From Cohnella rhizoplanae (lineage in GTDB: Bacteria > Bacillota > Bacilli > Paenibacillales > Paenibacillaceae), in the NCBI RefSeq assembly GCF_948329515.1, contig NZ_CAOJCN010000009.1, positions 124,001 to 188,000 on the forward strand: a DNA stretch of 64,000 nt. Direction: 5' to 3'. Under the pieces are notes generated by a model. It was not told the origin of the DNA. It did not search any database and was given only the letters and a program-made list of their open reading frames with translations. Numbering within the stretch: the stretch's first letter is position 1; each line of letters opens with the position of its first letter. This document shows, in pieces, positions 7,525 through 20,200 of this stretch. The position numbers and the translations under genes were made by a program.

Positions 7525-9732
7525 TTATGGGATATCCTGCCGTTTCCGGAACTCGCTTGGCGTCATGCCCGTGAATTTCTTGAACATGCGATTGAAGGAC
7601 GTAATGTTCCGGTAGCCGACCGACGTCGCTACGTCGTTGATCTTGGCGCGATGGTCGGACAGCAGCTCCTTCGCCCGCGCGATGCGCGTCTCGTTAATAT
7701 AGTCGACGATGTTGACGCCCGTCTTTCCCTTGAAATACGAGGACAGGTAGCTGCTGTTCATCTTCAGCTTCTCCGCGAGCGCGTCCAGATAAATGACCTC
7801 CGACAGATGCGCGTTCACGTACTCGATGACGAAGTCCGTGACCGGATGCTTCTCTTCCTTCTTCGCCTTGAAGGCTTCAGCCGCGTCCCTCACCAGGTCC
7901 AGCAGCAGCCGCTCCAGCTCGGCCGCGGTCTCGCACCGCGCGATACGCTCCTCCGCACGCGCGAGGACGGGCGACAGCCGATCCGGGTCGGTCGGGAACT
8001 GGATCGCGGAGACGCGGATCTTGCTCACCGTCGATTCGGCGAACCGCAGCAGCGCCGACGCCGGCATCGTCCCGCTTTCCCATCGGTCGTACAAACGCTG
8101 CATGATGTCCGCGGCGCGTTGCCCGTTGCCTTCCTTGAGTTGAACGAGGAACTCCTTTTCCTGATCCGGCGGCAAACCGACGATCGCCGGCGCCGGCACG
8201 GGTTCGACGATAATCTGCGTCTCGTCGGTCAGCCGCCGATCCCTGGCAAGCAGCTGCGCTTCTTCGTAGGCGGATGTCAGCTCGTCCGACGACCGATGGA
8301 CCGGCGTCATGACGATCGTCACGATGCCGTACGCCGTGTCATGATCGAACACCTCCTTCATGCGCTCCAGCAATCCGGTCAGATCGGCCGTCCGGTCGGT
8401 CGGCACAAGGCTCAAGATCTGGTTGCGCTCGATCTGGAACGTCTGCGAGTCGGGGAATTCCGGCTGAAGGTTGGCGTCGATATAAGCCTTTATATAATAA
8501 AGCCATTTGTCGATCGGCTCGGGCTCGCCCGATTCGCGGTGCCGGGGCTGGACCTGGCACAAGATAAAGACGAAGGGCTTGTCCGCGAACGCAAGGCCTG
8601 CGCCCTCGGCCTCGCGGCTGCGAATCGCCTTCAGCCGGTTGACGAAGCCGACCTGCCGGCGAAGCTCTCTGCTCCCGCGCAGCTCGTCGTCGATCAGGTT
8701 AAACTCCCGGATGTTGGAGCGGTTCGGCATGGCTTCGTTCATCGATCGCAGCGATTCGATCACGCGCTTCAGCGGATTGTTGATCCGGACGGCGAACATG
8801 ACCGCGATCAGGATACTGAGCAGCACGGCGGCGGAAAGGATCGCGATCAAGGTGGCGCTCAGACGCGACTGATAGGCGATCTGGCGGGCCGGTACCCGGT
8901 ACGCATAGCTGTAACCGGTTCCAGTTCCCTTTCGGATAAAATAATAGTCGTCGCCGCGAACGAATCGGTCCTTTCCCGGCTTCGTCAGTTCGGCATAGCT
9001 CAAGAACGGCTTCTCGCCTTCCCTGCGGTAGAGGACGCGCCCGTCTTCGTCGTAGACGACGAAATCGTCGTATTTGCTTTGCTGGAACGCGTCGTACATT
9101 TTCCCTGCATGGAGGAATACGACCATGAAAAAATCGGCGTTGCCGTCGTACTTGAACACGACGGGAATCAAGTCTCCGATCGGCTCGGAGCTGCCCCGGA
9201 AGATAGAATTATAGAAAGGGGCCGAAGGAAACACCCGGTAGGTATACGAATCCGAGAACTGCGCGCTCCAGAAATCCGGCGGGTACGCCTCGCTCGCGTA
9301 AAACTTTCCGAACATCGCCCGGGCGGTCGTGCTCGTGTTTTTTTCCAGCACCGCATTGCCTTGCGCGAGGACAAAGGCGATATTATCGATAAACAGATAC
9401 GGATTGGCAACCCATGTCGAGATGTCGCTGATGACCTGCGGGAACTCGTCGTAACGGGGAGGCGCCCCAAGCCGCTGCACTTCTTCGCTGAAGAACAGGT
9501 ACATCTGCTTTTTAACGAGGTCCAGATGCTTCTCGTAGCCGTTCATCGCGTTGTCCAGCATAAGCGTGTTGTAATTGACGATCTCTTGCTTGACGCTCCG
9601 TTTGGATACCGAGATGGCATAGACCGTGAGGGAGACGAGCAGCACGATAATGCATAGAAATCCGGCGATAAGCCGCATGAACAGCGAATAGGATCTGCGT
9701 CTGAAAAAGAGCATGGGCTGAAGTTGTCTCAT
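7525..9732 (-). CDS. Membrane-anchored AraC-family regulator with extracellular sensor
   Basis: The 735-aa protein has a transmembrane helix at ~17-40 (LIAGFLCIIVLLVSLTVYAI), an extracellular sensor region ~45-285 and a second helix at ~290-315 (ILSAAVLLSILIAVMFAVRI). A cytoplasmic linker follows, then a C-terminal AraC double helix-turn-helix (~635-735: LDALAEKLKMNSSYLSSYFK, VATSVGYRNITSFNRMFKKF, TGMTPSEFRKR). Proteins of this build in Paenibacillaceae usually control adjacent carbohydrate uptake or degradation genes in response to an external ligand. It leads the lipoprotein gene 5933-7492. Start 9732 has only GGGGG upstream; Met at 9714 is an alternative. Confidence 0.87.
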   Translation of the reverse strand: MRQLQPMLFFRRRSYSLFMRLIAGFLCIIVLLVSLTVYAISVSKRSVKQEIVNYNTLMLDNAMNGYEKHLDLVKKQMYLFFSEEVQRLGAPPRYDEFPQVISDISTWVANPYLFIDNIAFVLAQGNAVLEKNTSTTARAMFGKFYASEAYPPDFWSAQFSDSYTYRVFPSAPFYNSIFRGSSEPIGDLIPVVFKYDGNADFFMVVFLHAGKMYDAFQQSKYDDFVVYDEDGRVLYRREGEKPFLSYAELTKPGKDRFVRGDDYYFIRKGTGTGYSYAYRVPARQIAYQSRLSATLIAILSAAVLLSILIAVMFAVRINNPLKRVIESLRSMNEAMPNRSNIREFNLIDDELRGSRELRRQVGFVNRLKAIRSREAEGAGLAFADKPFVFILCQVQPRHRESGEPEPIDKWLYYIKAYIDANLQPEFPDSQTFQIERNQILSLVPTDRTADLTGLLERMKEVFDHDTAYGIVTIVMTPVHRSSDELTSAYEEAQLLARDRRLTDETQIIVEPVPAPAIVGLPPDQEKEFLVQLKEGNGQRAADIMQRLYDRWESGTMPASALLRFAESTVSKIRVSAIQFPTDPDRLSPVLARAEERIARCETAAELERLLLDLVRDAAEAFKAKKEEKHPVTDFVIEYVNAHLSEVIYLDALAEKLKMNSSYLSSYFKGKTGVNIVDYINETRIARAKELLSDHRAKINDVATSVGYRNITSFNRMFKKFTGMTPSEFRKRQDIP

Positions 9733-9832
9733 GCGACCCCCAAGCTTGTACGATTATGTGCTGTCGTCAGGCATCTCAATCTTATCAAGCCTGCAGTGGC
9801 GTGTAAATTGCAACTTCGATCGCGCTGCGCGA

Positions 9833-9870
9833 AAAAACGATCCCCGAATCCGCTTGGATCCGGGGATCGT
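9833..9870 (-). terminator. Rho-independent terminator of the 2324-aa protein gene
   Basis: On the minus strand CGATCCCCGGATCC and GGATTCGGGGATCG form a 14-bp stem with one G-T pair and a 4-nt loop, followed by six T residues. It lies about 30 nt past the stop codon at 9899. Confidence 0.88.
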
Positions 9871-9898
9871 CCTCATTGAGGACTCGCCTATCGCGAGA

Positions 9899-12800
9899 TT
9901 AAAAGATAAACGGCACCGTCGGACTCGAGGCGATGTCGGCGACCGCCTGCTTGGAGGCGCCGCCGTAGGCGACGTTGAACGTATAGGAGACGGGCAGCAG
10001 CTCCTTGCGCGCGAAGCCGCCCGAGAACGTGCCGAACGTCCGCCAGCCGCTCGCGTAATAGGAGGCCTCGGCCCCGTCGATCGGGTTGCCCTGGCCGTCC
10101 TTCAGCTCCAGCGCGACGTTCGCCGTCTGGAATACGACGATCGGGTCGATGCTCGTATCCTGGGCTTTCTGAAGGATGGCGCCCTCGTACGTCACGGCAT
10201 ACGTATAGTTGCCGGACAGCAACTCCTTAGATGTCTCTCCGGAGACGGTCGTGCCCAGCGTACGCCAGCCCGTCGCGTAGTATGACACCTCGCCGCCGTC
10301 CAGCGGCGCGCCTTGGCTGTCCTTCAATTTTACCTTAACCTTCACCGTCTGGAAGTCGACGTTCGCATTGTCGCCCGTATTCTGGCTCTTCTGCTGGGCG
10401 GTGCCCTCGTACGTCATGGCAAACGTATAGTTGCCGGGCAGAAGTTCCTTGGAAACTTCGCCGCCGGTCGCCGGGCCGAACGTGCGCCAGCTGTCGGAGT
10501 AGAAGGAGACGCCCCCTCCGCCAAGCGCATTGCCCTGGCTGTCCTTCAGCCGAACCTTGACCTTGACGGTCTGGAAATCGATGACGTTGCTGCTGCCCGT
10601 GTTCTGCGACTTCTGCGTCGTTCCGCCTTCGTACGTCATCGCGAACGTGTAGTTGCCGTCAGGCAGCGTCTTGCTAGCCGTCCCCGTCGCATCGGTGGTG
10701 CCGAACGTCTTCCAGTTGCCGTCGTAATAGCTGACCGCGGCGCCCGTGATCGGGTTGCCCGCGCTGTCCTTCAGCTTCGCGCGAACGGTCGTCGCGGAGA
10801 GCGAGAAGCCTACGGTATGCGCAGTCTCGACGTTGCCCGCCTTGTCCGCGGACCGATACCGCACGCTGTAAGTACCCTGGCGGTCGAACGTGACCGGCCC
10901 CGCATAAGGCAGCCAGGAGGTGCCGTTGTTCAGGCTGTACTCGGTCTTGTCGATGCCCGAGCCGCCGTTGTCCGTCGCGCCCAGCGCGAGCGTGACCGGG
11001 CTTGCGTAAGCGCCGCCCGTGCCGTCGGGCTGCGCGGGCGACAGCGTCGCGGTCGTCGCAGGCGCGGTCGTGTCCGCCGCGGCGGGCGTCGTGTCCTTAT
11101 ACATCGCGACGTAGTCGAATAGGAACTGCGTCGTGAACCGGCTGCCCGCGAAGCGGAACGTGTCGACGGCATTCACATTTGCGCCGTTCATGAATTTGAT
11201 GCCGGTTATCTTGTAAACGCCGTTCACGATCGTCCCCGGCGCGTCGACGGGGCCCGTGTAGGTCTTGAAAGCGTCCGCCTCCACGGACAGGTCGTACGTT
11301 TTGCTCGTCGTGTCGATGTCGATCCGAAGCTTGATCCACTGATTTTGCGGCATCTTGAAGAGCGGACTCAGGTTGTTCGCGGGAATCTTGTAGTCCCCGT
11401 ACTCATTGGTGGCGGGATTCTTCAGGTTGTAGTAGCCGAAGTTCCCCTCCGAGAAGCCGCCGATCTTCACGATGTCGCTGTTCTGGCCGCGAATCTTGAG
11501 TTCGAAGGTGCCCAACTCCGTGTTCATGAACCGCGTCTCGAACGCGACCTTCCCGCTCAAGGGCGCCGTCGCTCGGATAATGGCAGGGCTCTGCGTATAA
11601 TCCGAAGCGTTAGGCGAGTAGGCGTCCTTTAACAGCAGCGACTGTCCTGCGCCGCCGGGGGTTGCCTCGACGGTGACGGAGGAGACGATGTCGGCTGCAG
11701 GCTTGGCGACCGTCCAGCCGCCGGTCTCGACGAACGCGCCGGCGGGACGCTCGTCGAACGAATCGTAGTAATCGCCGCTGCTGCCTGCGGCGGGCGTCGT
11801 GACCGCCACGCTTGGCCCGCTCTCGGTCTCCTGGCCCGACGCGCCGATCGCGCGGATCTGGAACGTATACGCCTGGCCCGGCTGGAGCGCGGTCGCATCG
11901 TATGCGAGCGCGCTGCCGGCTACCGTCGCAATTTTCGTATAGGCCTGCGTGCCCTGCTTGCGATAGACGGCATACGAGGCGATGGCGCTGCCGTCGCTCA
12001 TCGTCGCCGGATCCCACGCCAGTCTGGCTGCGGTCGGGAACAGGTGCGTCTGCGTCGCTTCGGCTCCCGAATCCCACGTCGGTAGGCCGGTCGTGTCCTT
12101 GTACATGGTCACATAGTCGAACAGGAACTGGCTCTTATAGCGGTTGCCGCTGAACCGGAACGTATCGACGGTGTTCACATTCTGATTGTTCAAGAAAGGA
12201 ATGCCGCGTACGGTGTACGTGCCCTTCTCCTTGTCCAGCGCGCCGGCAGGGACGCTGATGCCGCCGTAGGACTTAAGCGCGTCCGCTTGCAACGTCAAAT
12301 CGTACTTGTCGGTCTCCGTGTCGAGATCGATGCGCAGCGTGATCCACTGATCCTTGGGCAGCTTAAAGTCAAGGGCATTGCCCGGAATCTTGACGTTCGT
12401 AAAGGTACCGTTCCCGGCGTCTACATAATAGCCGAAGGTTCCTCCCGTAAAGCCGGTCAATCGGACGATATTCGCGCCATTCCCCCGCAAATACAGCTCG
12501 TAGTTGCCGTGCTCGTAGCCCGTCGCGGTGTCCTTGAACAGGCTGTTGAACATGAAGCGGGTCTCGAACTTGACCTTCCCCGCGATCGGCGTCGTCGTCC
12601 TCGTCGCGATCGGGCTCTCGGTATAGCTGTCGTTGCTCGGAGAAAAATCGTCCTTGACCTGCAGCGATCGTCCTGCGCCGCCCGGCGTGGCTTCGACCGT
12701 GACGGCGGACGCATTGTCGCCGCTGTTCTTCCCGACGGTCCAGCCTGGCATCGTCGGCAGCGTACCTGCCGAATATTCGTCGAACGAATCGTAGTAATCC

Positions 12801-15800
12801 CCGCCGCCGGCGGAAGGCAGCGTCACGGTCAAGCTCGGCCCGTCTTCCGACCGGTTGCCGTCTTCGTCGACCGCCTCGATCTTGAACGTATACGCGCCGC
12901 CGGGCTGCAAGCCGGTCGCATCGTAACCGTACACGCTGCCGGCCACCGTGGCGACTGTCTCGAACGAAGTTTGCGACGCTTCTTTGCGAGAGATCTCGTA
13001 CGTCGCCACGGTCCCCGAATCGTCCGTTGCGGCATCCCATGCCAGTCTGGCTGCGTTCGTGAAAAGGCGGCTTGCTTTAAGCGCAGCGCTCCCCCATTCG
13101 GGCGGCTCCGTATCGCTCGCCGGCAGCTCGATCGGCACGCTGTCCAGCGAAGGATTGTCGCTCGTATCGATCGCGCGGACGACGATGGCATAAGCCGTAC
13201 CGGGTACGAGATCCGTGACCGTCGCGGTCGTCTGACCGTTCGGCACGACCGTCTTCTGCACGCCGTTCGCGAAGATCGCGTATTCCTTGACCGCGACGTT
13301 GTCCGTAGAAGCCGTCCAGGAGACCGTCGCGGACGTATTCGTGCGGGAAACGAGCTGTACGCCGCCCGGCATGCTCGGACGAACCTCGTCGTCCTTGTTC
13401 TCGATTAAGGCGATCCAGTCCAGGTTCATGGCGCCCTGCGCGTTCCACATCGTGATGTCGACTGGCCCGGCTGGCAGCTGCTGGTTGGTGTGGATGCGAA
13501 AGCCTTTCCAGACTTCAGGCGTTTGGCCAAAGTCCGGCTGGCCGTTCGCTCCCATGGTCGCAGGCGCTTCGACGTAGTACGGCTTGTCACCAATCATTGC
13601 AAGACGTCCCGTCATCGTACCGACGGGGTTGAACCCGGCGACGTACTTGAGGACAAGGTCGTACTTGCCCGATTTGGGGACGTTCATCGTCCACTTGACC
13701 GATTGTCCGGTCTTCGTCCACTCCCCGAGTCCGATGCCGCCGGACAGGAACGGACGCGTCGCATACTTATTAGGGCCGTCGACGGCGACGTACGCCTCCG
13801 CTTCCTTCCACTGGAGATTTAACGTAGACCGTTTAACGTCGGGATTCGTCCACACTTCGGCGGGCGTCGGATGGCTGGTGCCGATCCGCGCCAGCTTCAG
13901 CGTTCCTGTCGCTCCACGTACAAGAATCGAGGCTCCCGCTTCCAGATAGACCGTGCTCGGCCGTCCGTGCTTTTCGAACACGAAACCCGCCGGCGCCTCA
14001 TGGACCTCGTACAGGCCCGCTTGATTGCTCAACTTGCCCCACGCGACAGGTACGCCATCTATACTGCCGTACACCTGCATCGTCACGCTGCTCGCCGAGC
14101 CGTCGATCTCGACCGGCATCGTGATATTGGGCTGCGCCCCAGGCATCGGCGCATTATTGAGCTTAAAGGCATGCTGCCCTTTTTCGACGCGCAGCGTCAG
14201 CTTGCTGCCGGACACCGCCCAATGCACGCCCCGATTGGCGAGGCCTTCCGCGACGGATCCCCCGCTCGGGAAATCGGTCCCGGTGTCGAGGTCGCGAACG
14301 CGCTGTACGCCCGGCGCTTCGACGGACACCTGCGTCGGGTCCGCCTGGCCCGATACGGAGAGCCGCGCTCCGTCGTAGGCGATCGTCGCGGGCTGGTCGC
14401 TTTCGATCAGCGTAACGCCGTCTTTGACAACCTTTTTCCCGTCGACGAGCAGCGCCGAATTGCCCTTCAGCGCGACTGCCGAGCCGTCGAAGCGGATGCT
14501 GCCGGCATCGATCTCGCCGGTCGAAGCCAGGCGGACATACACGACCGTACCGTCGGCGAACGTCAGCTTGGTATAATCGGCATGTTTTTCCGACACGACG
14601 TTCTGCGCGGCGGAATCCCGCTTGTACGCTTCCAAGGTCGACACGAAGGTCGTCGACGTCGTCTTGGACGTGCTGAAGACGGCATGCACTTGCTCGTTCG
14701 CGGCGAAGCTGCCGCCCGGTTTCACTTCGGCACCCGTGACGCCGATGTATTGATTCGTTTTGGAGACACTCAGATTGTCCGGCGTGTAAAAGCGAACCTT
14801 AAGCGCCGCGTCTCCTTTGAGGATCGTCGCGCCGGCATTGTCGCCGTCGAGATCGAGCTGATCCTGGGCATGCAGTCGCCATTCGAACTTATTGCCCTGC
14901 GGATCCGCGGACTTCAGCCTGTCGATCATGACGAACATGCCAGGACGCAAGTAGATGACGTCGCGATCCGACTGGCTGAGCGCGCTGCCGTAAGCGACCT
15001 TCGCGTCGGCGCTGACCGCGTCGAAGTCGGGCGTCGTCACGAAGCTTTTCACCTTGCCGTCCGCCTCGATATCGTTGGCCCTCTGACCTACGCCGCCGTC
15101 GTACGTAATCGCGTTGGCTGCCAACGTCTGTCTCGTATATTGCTCTCTGTGCGCAGTATTGTACCCGTCGTAATGACCGGCCTCGATCGCCAGCGATTCG
15201 CCGAAGGCATTAATGATGAAGCCGTTCTGATCGGCATAGCTGTGGTTGTAGCTGCCGAACGGGCTCGACCTGAAATACATCGAGACGCGATCGGGGTCGT
15301 ACAGCTCGGAATGCATGGCCACGACGCCGACGTCCTCGAACCATCTGGCTTTCGGCAGATCGACCGGCGGGCGTGAAGCCAGATTGTCGTCCCCGTAGAA
15401 GTAATTGTTGTTAAGCGTGAGAGACGGCCCCGTGCCGATCGCCTCTGCCGCCCATTTCAGGCGTCCGTCTCCGCTCAATTGGGACAAGCGATTGTAAATG
15501 GTCACGCTCGTACCGGATGGCAGGTACTGGCTGTCGTCCCCCAAAACGCCCTTCGGGATGCCGTGCGGGAAAACGTACAGCGGATACAGCCCCGCGTTGC
15601 GGGAATAACCTTTTTCGTACAGATTGAGTCCGGTCGACGCCAGGAGCACGTCCTCGAACTCTTGCGCGATGGTGCTGGACCACTGCCAATAGCCCGTTCC
15701 CTGCGCCCAGCCGCCGTCCTCCCCGCCCCATGGCGGCAGGATGTTGATGTAAGCGGGTACGATCTTGGCGTACCACTGCTCGGCTCTGCCGTCCGGATAT

Positions 15801-16873
15801 TCGCCCAGCATGGCGGTGGCGATAATGCCGAGATAGCCGAACGCCGACCAGCCGTGGGAGTTGTAGGGACGATTCTTAATGTTGGTATCCGGATTGTCGA
15901 CGAGCGCCGATACCATCGATCCGGCATGCAGGGCGATCAGGTCACGGAGCGTCGTACGCTCCTGCTCCGTCAGCGCATCGTACAGCCAGTCGTAAGTCAT
16001 CGCCGAAGCCAGCGCGACCGAGCGCTGGATCTGGTCTTGCTGGCCGGACGGACCGGTCGGGTCCCAGCCGGCGATGCCGGCTACGCTGTTGCCGCCGAAC
16101 AGCCGGATCTTCGTGTCTGTCAAGTATTTTGGATCTTCCGTAACGAGATATAGGAAAGCGGTGTCGACCATTTTGTTGATCAAATCTTTGGCCTTCCCCG
16201 CATATAGGTCCAAAATTTCTTGTTCCGTGAGCTTGGGATCGGTACTAAGCGGCGGCTCCACCGGGGGCGCCTGACCGGCCGTCAGCAAGGAGAGACCTTT
16301 GATCTTCTCGTCTATGAATGCCTTCCCGCTGCCCGACAACGCGAGGTCCCTGAATGCCTCCAACGTGTCCGGCGTCGTCCAGATGCGCGGATGGCCTTCC
16401 GGCACCTTGCCCATCAACTCGCCCACCGGCGGAACTTCGAACTTCACGAACTGCTCTTCGATGCGGAATTTGCGCACGTCGCTCCATACCGAAGTCCCTT
16501 CCGCCTTGTGGAAGCGAACACGCCAGTACCATGTGCCGCTTTCGAACGCTTCCGGGAAGTTGTATATGTTTTCTTTCAGGTCGCTTGTCCCGTACGTGGC
16601 GTTCGATACCGACGCATCGCGGCCGACCTCCAGATCGTAGCCCGTCGCGTTCGGTACCGCAGGCCATCTGAAGTCCGGCGGATTCTGCGTCGTGACCAAA
16701 CCTTCTGCCGGCGCGAACGGCATATTGTAGCCGCCGAACACCGACGCCGGCCAGGCTAAGCCCGTCTCTTCCGCCTGCGCGCTCCTGAAGGCGATGCCGA
16801 CGTTCAGCAGGCTCGCGAACATCGCGAGGACCATGCTCATCGCCACCGTTTTTCTCATCGTCCAACCCCTCAT
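9899..16873 (-). CDS. Giant modular heparinase II/III-like secreted protein (2324 aa)
   Basis: ATG 16873 follows AAAGGAG by 8-9 bases; ATG 16858 is an alternative. After a signal peptide (to ~34) come a DUF4962-type module with NPPDFRWP (~40-140), a heparinase-like toroid and beta-sandwich (~155-860), a CBM-like segment (~1014-1158) and FN3 domains (~1160-1350). Two LamG-like modules both opening YYDSFDE (~1361-1594 and ~1701-1926) flank another FN3. An Ig/OmpL47-like domain (~1934-2028) precedes four ~75-aa repeats with YYxxxWxTFG (~2031-2324). The catalytic-region motif reads NHSYAD, not NHxHAD as in the other four family members here, so lyase activity may be altered. It is probably a secreted glycan-binding or -degrading protein. 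Confidence 0.85.
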   Translation of the reverse strand: MRGWTMRKTVAMSMVLAMFASLLNVGIAFRSAQAEETGLAWPASVFGGYNMPFAPAEGLVTTQNPPDFRWPAVPNATGYDLEVGRDASVSNATYGTSDLKENIYNFPEAFESGTWYWRVRFHKAEGTSVWSDVRKFRIEEQFVKFEVPPVGELMGKVPEGHPRIWTTPDTLEAFRDLALSGSGKAFIDEKIKGLSLLTAGQAPPVEPPLSTDPKLTEQEILDLYAGKAKDLINKMVDTAFLYLVTEDPKYLTDTKIRLFGGNSVAGIAGWDPTGPSGQQDQIQRSVALASAMTYDWLYDALTEQERTTLRDLIALHAGSMVSALVDNPDTNIKNRPYNSHGWSAFGYLGIIATAMLGEYPDGRAEQWYAKIVPAYINILPPWGGEDGGWAQGTGYWQWSSTIAQEFEDVLLASTGLNLYEKGYSRNAGLYPLYVFPHGIPKGVLGDDSQYLPSGTSVTIYNRLSQLSGDGRLKWAAEAIGTGPSLTLNNNYFYGDDNLASRPPVDLPKARWFEDVGVVAMHSELYDPDRVSMYFRSSPFGSYNHSYADQNGFIINAFGESLAIEAGHYDGYNTAHREQYTRQTLAANAITYDGGVGQRANDIEADGKVKSFVTTPDFDAVSADAKVAYGSALSQSDRDVIYLRPGMFVMIDRLKSADPQGNKFEWRLHAQDQLDLDGDNAGATILKGDAALKVRFYTPDNLSVSKTNQYIGVTGAEVKPGGSFAANEQVHAVFSTSKTTSTTFVSTLEAYKRDSAAQNVVSEKHADYTKLTFADGTVVYVRLASTGEIDAGSIRFDGSAVALKGNSALLVDGKKVVKDGVTLIESDQPATIAYDGARLSVSGQADPTQVSVEAPGVQRVRDLDTGTDFPSGGSVAEGLANRGVHWAVSGSKLTLRVEKGQHAFKLNNAPMPGAQPNITMPVEIDGSASSVTMQVYGSIDGVPVAWGKLSNQAGLYEVHEAPAGFVFEKHGRPSTVYLEAGASILVRGATGTLKLARIGTSHPTPAEVWTNPDVKRSTLNLQWKEAEAYVAVDGPNKYATRPFLSGGIGLGEWTKTGQSVKWTMNVPKSGKYDLVLKYVAGFNPVGTMTGRLAMIGDKPYYVEAPATMGANGQPDFGQTPEVWKGFRIHTNQQLPAGPVDITMWNAQGAMNLDWIALIENKDDEVRPSMPGGVQLVSRTNTSATVSWTASTDNVAVKEYAIFANGVQKTVVPNGQTTATVTDLVPGTAYAIVVRAIDTSDNPSLDSVPIELPASDTEPPEWGSAALKASRLFTNAARLAWDAATDDSGTVATYEISRKEASQTSFETVATVAGSVYGYDATGLQPGGAYTFKIEAVDEDGNRSEDGPSLTVTLPSAGGGDYYDSFDEYSAGTLPTMPGWTVGKNSGDNASAVTVEATPGGAGRSLQVKDDFSPSNDSYTESPIATRTTTPIAGKVKFETRFMFNSLFKDTATGYEHGNYELYLRGNGANIVRLTGFTGGTFGYYVDAGNGTFTNVKIPGNALDFKLPKDQWITLRIDLDTETDKYDLTLQADALKSYGGISVPAGALDKEKGTYTVRGIPFLNNQNVNTVDTFRFSGNRYKSQFLFDYVTMYKDTTGLPTWDSGAEATQTHLFPTAARLAWDPATMSDGSAIASYAVYRKQGTQAYTKIATVAGSALAYDATALQPGQAYTFQIRAIGASGQETESGPSVAVTTPAAGSSGDYYDSFDERPAGAFVETGGWTVAKPAADIVSSVTVEATPGGAGQSLLLKDAYSPNASDYTQSPAIIRATAPLSGKVAFETRFMNTELGTFELKIRGQNSDIVKIGGFSEGNFGYYNLKNPATNEYGDYKIPANNLSPLFKMPQNQWIKLRIDIDTTSKTYDLSVEADAFKTYTGPVDAPGTIVNGVYKITGIKFMNGANVNAVDTFRFAGSRFTTQFLFDYVAMYKDTTPAAADTTAPATTATLSPAQPDGTGGAYASPVTLALGATDNGGSGIDKTEYSLNNGTSWLPYAGPVTFDRQGTYSVRYRSADKAGNVETAHTVGFSLSATTVRAKLKDSAGNPITGAAVSYYDGNWKTFGTTDATGTASKTLPDGNYTFAMTYEGGTTQKSQNTGSSNVIDFQTVKVKVRLKDSQGNALGGGGVSFYSDSWRTFGPATGGEVSKELLPGNYTFAMTYEGTAQQKSQNTGDNANVDFQTVKVKVKLKDSQGAPLDGGEVSYYATGWRTLGTTVSGETSKELLSGNYTYAVTYEGAILQKAQDTSIDPIVVFQTANVALELKDGQGNPIDGAEASYYASGWRTFGTFSGGFARKELLPVSYTFNVAYGGASKQAVADIASSPTVPFIF

Positions 16874-16948
16874 CGTCCCAGCTCCTTTTCAACCTTAGAA
16901 ATAGTGAATCTCGATCAAGACTGCTTCCTGCGGGTCCGGCTCGCATAT

Positions 16949-16963
16949 TGGAAACGCTTTCGA
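16949..16963 (-). promoter_or_regulatory. cre-like box upstream of the 2324-aa protein gene
   Basis: The minus strand reads TCGAAAGCGTTTCCA, one mismatch from WTGNAANCGNWNNCW. It lies 76-90 nt before the start codon. The same GCGTTTCC core occurs in the hep1 and hep2 promoters. Confidence 0.45.
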
Positions 16964-17055
16964 TCAAGCCTCCCTTCCGTACACGCTTATGGTAGCCCAG
17001 CGGCCAGCCCGCCGTATATGAACGGAAATCGAGATAGGTGCAACTATTCCGCTAT

Positions 17056-17092
17056 TTCAAAAAAAGAGATTAGCTTCAAAAAAACAGATTAG
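17056..17092. repeat. Direct repeat of an A7-tract motif in the 16874-17290 gap
   Basis: TTCAAAAAAAGAGATTAG (17056-17073) and TTCAAAAAAACAGATTAG (17075-17092) differ at one base and have a 19-bp period. They sit in the 417-nt gap between the 2324-aa gene and the beta-helix gene. The rest of the gap holds a cre-like box and a small GC-rich hairpin at 17218-17236 without a T run. Two phased A-tract half-sites could bend DNA or bind an AraC-type dimer; that function is a guess. Confidence 0.5.
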
Positions 17093-17290
17093 GTTCCGAG
17101 CTAATTTGATGCGCTTTTCGGCTCGACATCGGATTCCCTGTCCGCTCGCGCTCGCGCACGTATTCGCACCGGATTCGTAATCATGTCCGTCATGCAAAGA
17201 AACCGCCCTTTGCGTAACGGCTGCGCGTCGCAGCCGCTCCCACAATGGAACGGTTTCATTTACGTCAGATTTCCTTTACGTCCGTTTACT

Positions 17291-20200
17291 TTACTTCGTC
17301 ACCTGCACGACAAGCGCATCGCTTGTCGTCGCGCCTGACGCATTGGCGAGCTCCGCCCGGTACTCATGGCTGCCCGGCGCCCGTCCGGACACGACCGTCT
17401 TCGCCGCTTGCGCGGACGGCGTGCCCGCAGTCAGCTGCTGCGTATCGATCAGCGCGCCGTTTTCGTACAGGCGGTACGTCCCGCCGTTCGTGCCCCACCA
17501 CATGTTCATCGACACGTCGTAGCTGCCGTCGCCGTCCCAGTTGTTCGCGGACAGCACCGGCTTGCCCGGCTTCGCGTCCTTGACGGCGACGGTCAAGGTC
17601 TCGCTCGTCGTCCTGCCCTTGGCATTGATCAGCTCGGCCCGGTAGCGGTGCGTGCCGTCGGTCCGCCCCGAGATCGCCGTGACGGCCGATTGCGCCGCCG
17701 GCGACGCGCTCGAGAGCGACTGCGTATCGATGAGCGCGTCGTTCTCGTACAGCTTGTAGATGGTTCCGTTCTCCCCGTACCAGAGGTTCATCGTAATCTT
17801 GTAGTCGCCGTCGAGGAGGCCCGTGTCGTACCCATTGTCGCTCGACAGCGCCGGTTTGCCGGGCAGCCCCGGCCCTTCGGTCGACTCTTCGCCCTTGATC
17901 TTCTCCGCGGTCGGCGTCACCGTGCCGTACGCCGCGATCTTGCCTGCGACGTCCAGCCCGTAGACGGCGACTGCGTTGCCTTCGGCGACGGCGAGATCGC
18001 TGCCCGCCGCATAGTCGGCCGCGCCGGGCGGAGCCGCGCCGCCCAGAACCGGCGCCGCCGGCAGCTCCGCCGCCGTCGCATAGACGGCCGCCTTGAGCGC
18101 ATGGCCCGCCGGCAGCGCGCCTACGGAGAGCCGCGTCGTGCCCGCGGCCGTTCCCGGCGCCGCCGTCACGCTCAGCGCGGCCGCCGGGACAGGCTCCTGC
18201 GGCACGACCGAGAAGCGGACGTCGTCGAACAGCAGATAGCTGAACCCGCTGGCGTAGAAGCCGACCTTGCCCGACGGGCGGTAGCCCGGGTCGGTGCCGT
18301 CGAGCCGAAGCGCCCCGTTGACGTACACCTTGAGATGCCCGCCTTCGGCAACGACTCTCACGTCGTACGTCGTATCGGCCGCGAGATCCCAGCCGGCTTG
18401 AGGCGCCGTTTTCAGCACGGCCCAGCTGCCGTTGTACAGCACCCAATCCGACGTGCCGTCCGCCTTCATCTTGTAGCCAATCCGGGTCGAAGCGTTCGCG
18501 TCCTGCCGGTCGAAAATGTACAGCGTGCCCCCGCCCGTCGGCAGCGCAGCCGGCGTACGGAGCTTGAACTCGAGCATATAATCCAAGAATGTTTTATCCA
18601 GCAGCCCGGTCGCGCCGTTCAAAATCTTGTACCAGCGGTTCCCGTTCGCGTCCAGATAGATGCTGCGGTTCGGGTCGACGGGCCAGCCGTTGCCGCCCGA
18701 CTCGAAGTTCGTGAAGTGCATGACGTTCGACACGATGACCTGAACGGCCGCCTTCGCATTCGCGTTTTCGACCGAGGTCGCCGTGATCGTCGCTTCGCCC
18801 TCGCTCACGGCCGTAACGACGCCGCTTGCGTTCACGGTCGCCACCGACGAATCGCTGGACGACCAGGTCAATCCCCGGTTCGCCGCGTTCACCGGATCGA
18901 AAGTCACGGTCAGCTGCTTCGTATGTCCGGCGGTCACGCGCACCGGATTTTCCGTGGGGATCACGCCGGACACGTCGGTCGTCGACGCCTTGAACTGGAT
19001 GTCGTCGAACATCATGTTACTCACGTTGTTGACGTAGAAGCCGACCTTGCCGGTCGCGTTGTGCCCCGGGTCCGTGCCTTTGAGCCGGAACGCGCCGTTC
19101 ACGTAGACGCTGTAGTCCGCGCCCTTGACGAGCGCCTTGATGTCGTACGCCGTATTGGGCAGCAGGTCCTGGCCGGGCCGCTTCACTTCCTTGAGCACCG
19201 CCCAGGCCGAGTTGTACAGGAGCCAGGATGACGTCCCGTCCTCCCGCACCTTGTAGCCGATCCGGGTAGAGCCGGCGCCCGCTTGCTTGTCGAAAATGTA
19301 CAGCGTCGCATTGGCCGGCATCGCATCCGGCGTTTTTAACTTGAAGGTCAGCTCGTAGTCGGTAAAATCCTTGTTGATGAGCGTCGACGCATTGTTCAGC
19401 AGCTTATACCACCGGTTGTCGTCGACCTTGACGATCGAGCGGTTCGCATCCTGCGGCCACAGGCCCGAACCGTTCTCGAAGTCCGTCCGGTCCATGACGC
19501 CGTCGCCGGTCTCGACGTGAACCGACGCGACCGCCGTCAGGTTCGGATAGACGGCCGACGCGACCGTAATCGTCGTATCGCCGACGGACTGCCCCGTGAC
19601 GACGCCTGCCGCGCTCACCGTGGCGACCGACGGGTCGGCCGAGACGAACGTAAGCGCCGGATGGCTGGCGTTCCACGGCAGGACCGCCGTCTGCAGCTTC
19701 GCCGACTTGAAGCGGTCGACGGTGATGTCGTCGTTGTACACCGCGACGCCGGTCACCGGAAATTCGTGCGGTCCCGCCGTCGTTCCCGGCGTTCCTGACG
19801 TTCCGATGTCGCCAAACGGAATTTGCGGGAATCCCTGAATCTGCGTATACGCCGGCGCGTTCGCCGCAAGCGTCAGATCGCCGCCCGCCAGGTTGACGAA
19901 GCCGGGATCCGTCGTCGTCACCCAGTTGTCCGCATACTGGACCAGATTGAATTTGTCGTAAGCCCCGTACACGTTGGTCGTCACGCTCCGGGTCACCGTC
20001 GGATTGAAGACGATGTTGCCCTGAAACGTATTGGAGTCCGGGTAGTAGCGGTTCTCGTCGAAGAAGGTCGCGAGCTCCGGATACTTGGTCAGATACGGCG
20101 TGCCGACGAAGTCGTTGTTCGCGTCGAAAAGCGCCTGCCACTTCGGCATGTAGTTCTTCGGGATCTGATCGTCCGGCTCGTCGCCGAGGAACAGGTCCGC

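Noticed and set aside
7321..9657. Long open frame on the plus strand opposite the AraC regulator
   Set aside because: It is rich in Arg, Asp and His from high-GC antisense reading, has no known motif, and the minus-strand frame encodes a complete recognisable regulator.
13871..15376. 501-codon plus-strand frame opposite the 2324-aa gene, and similar long frames at 49122-51002 and 56868-58238
   Set aside because: All are antisense shadows of well-supported genes with biased composition and no ribosome-binding sites.
17218..17236. Terminator of the beta-helix gene
   Set aside because: CGGCTGCG/CGCAGCCG forms a hairpin 55 nt past the stop but no T run follows on the minus strand.
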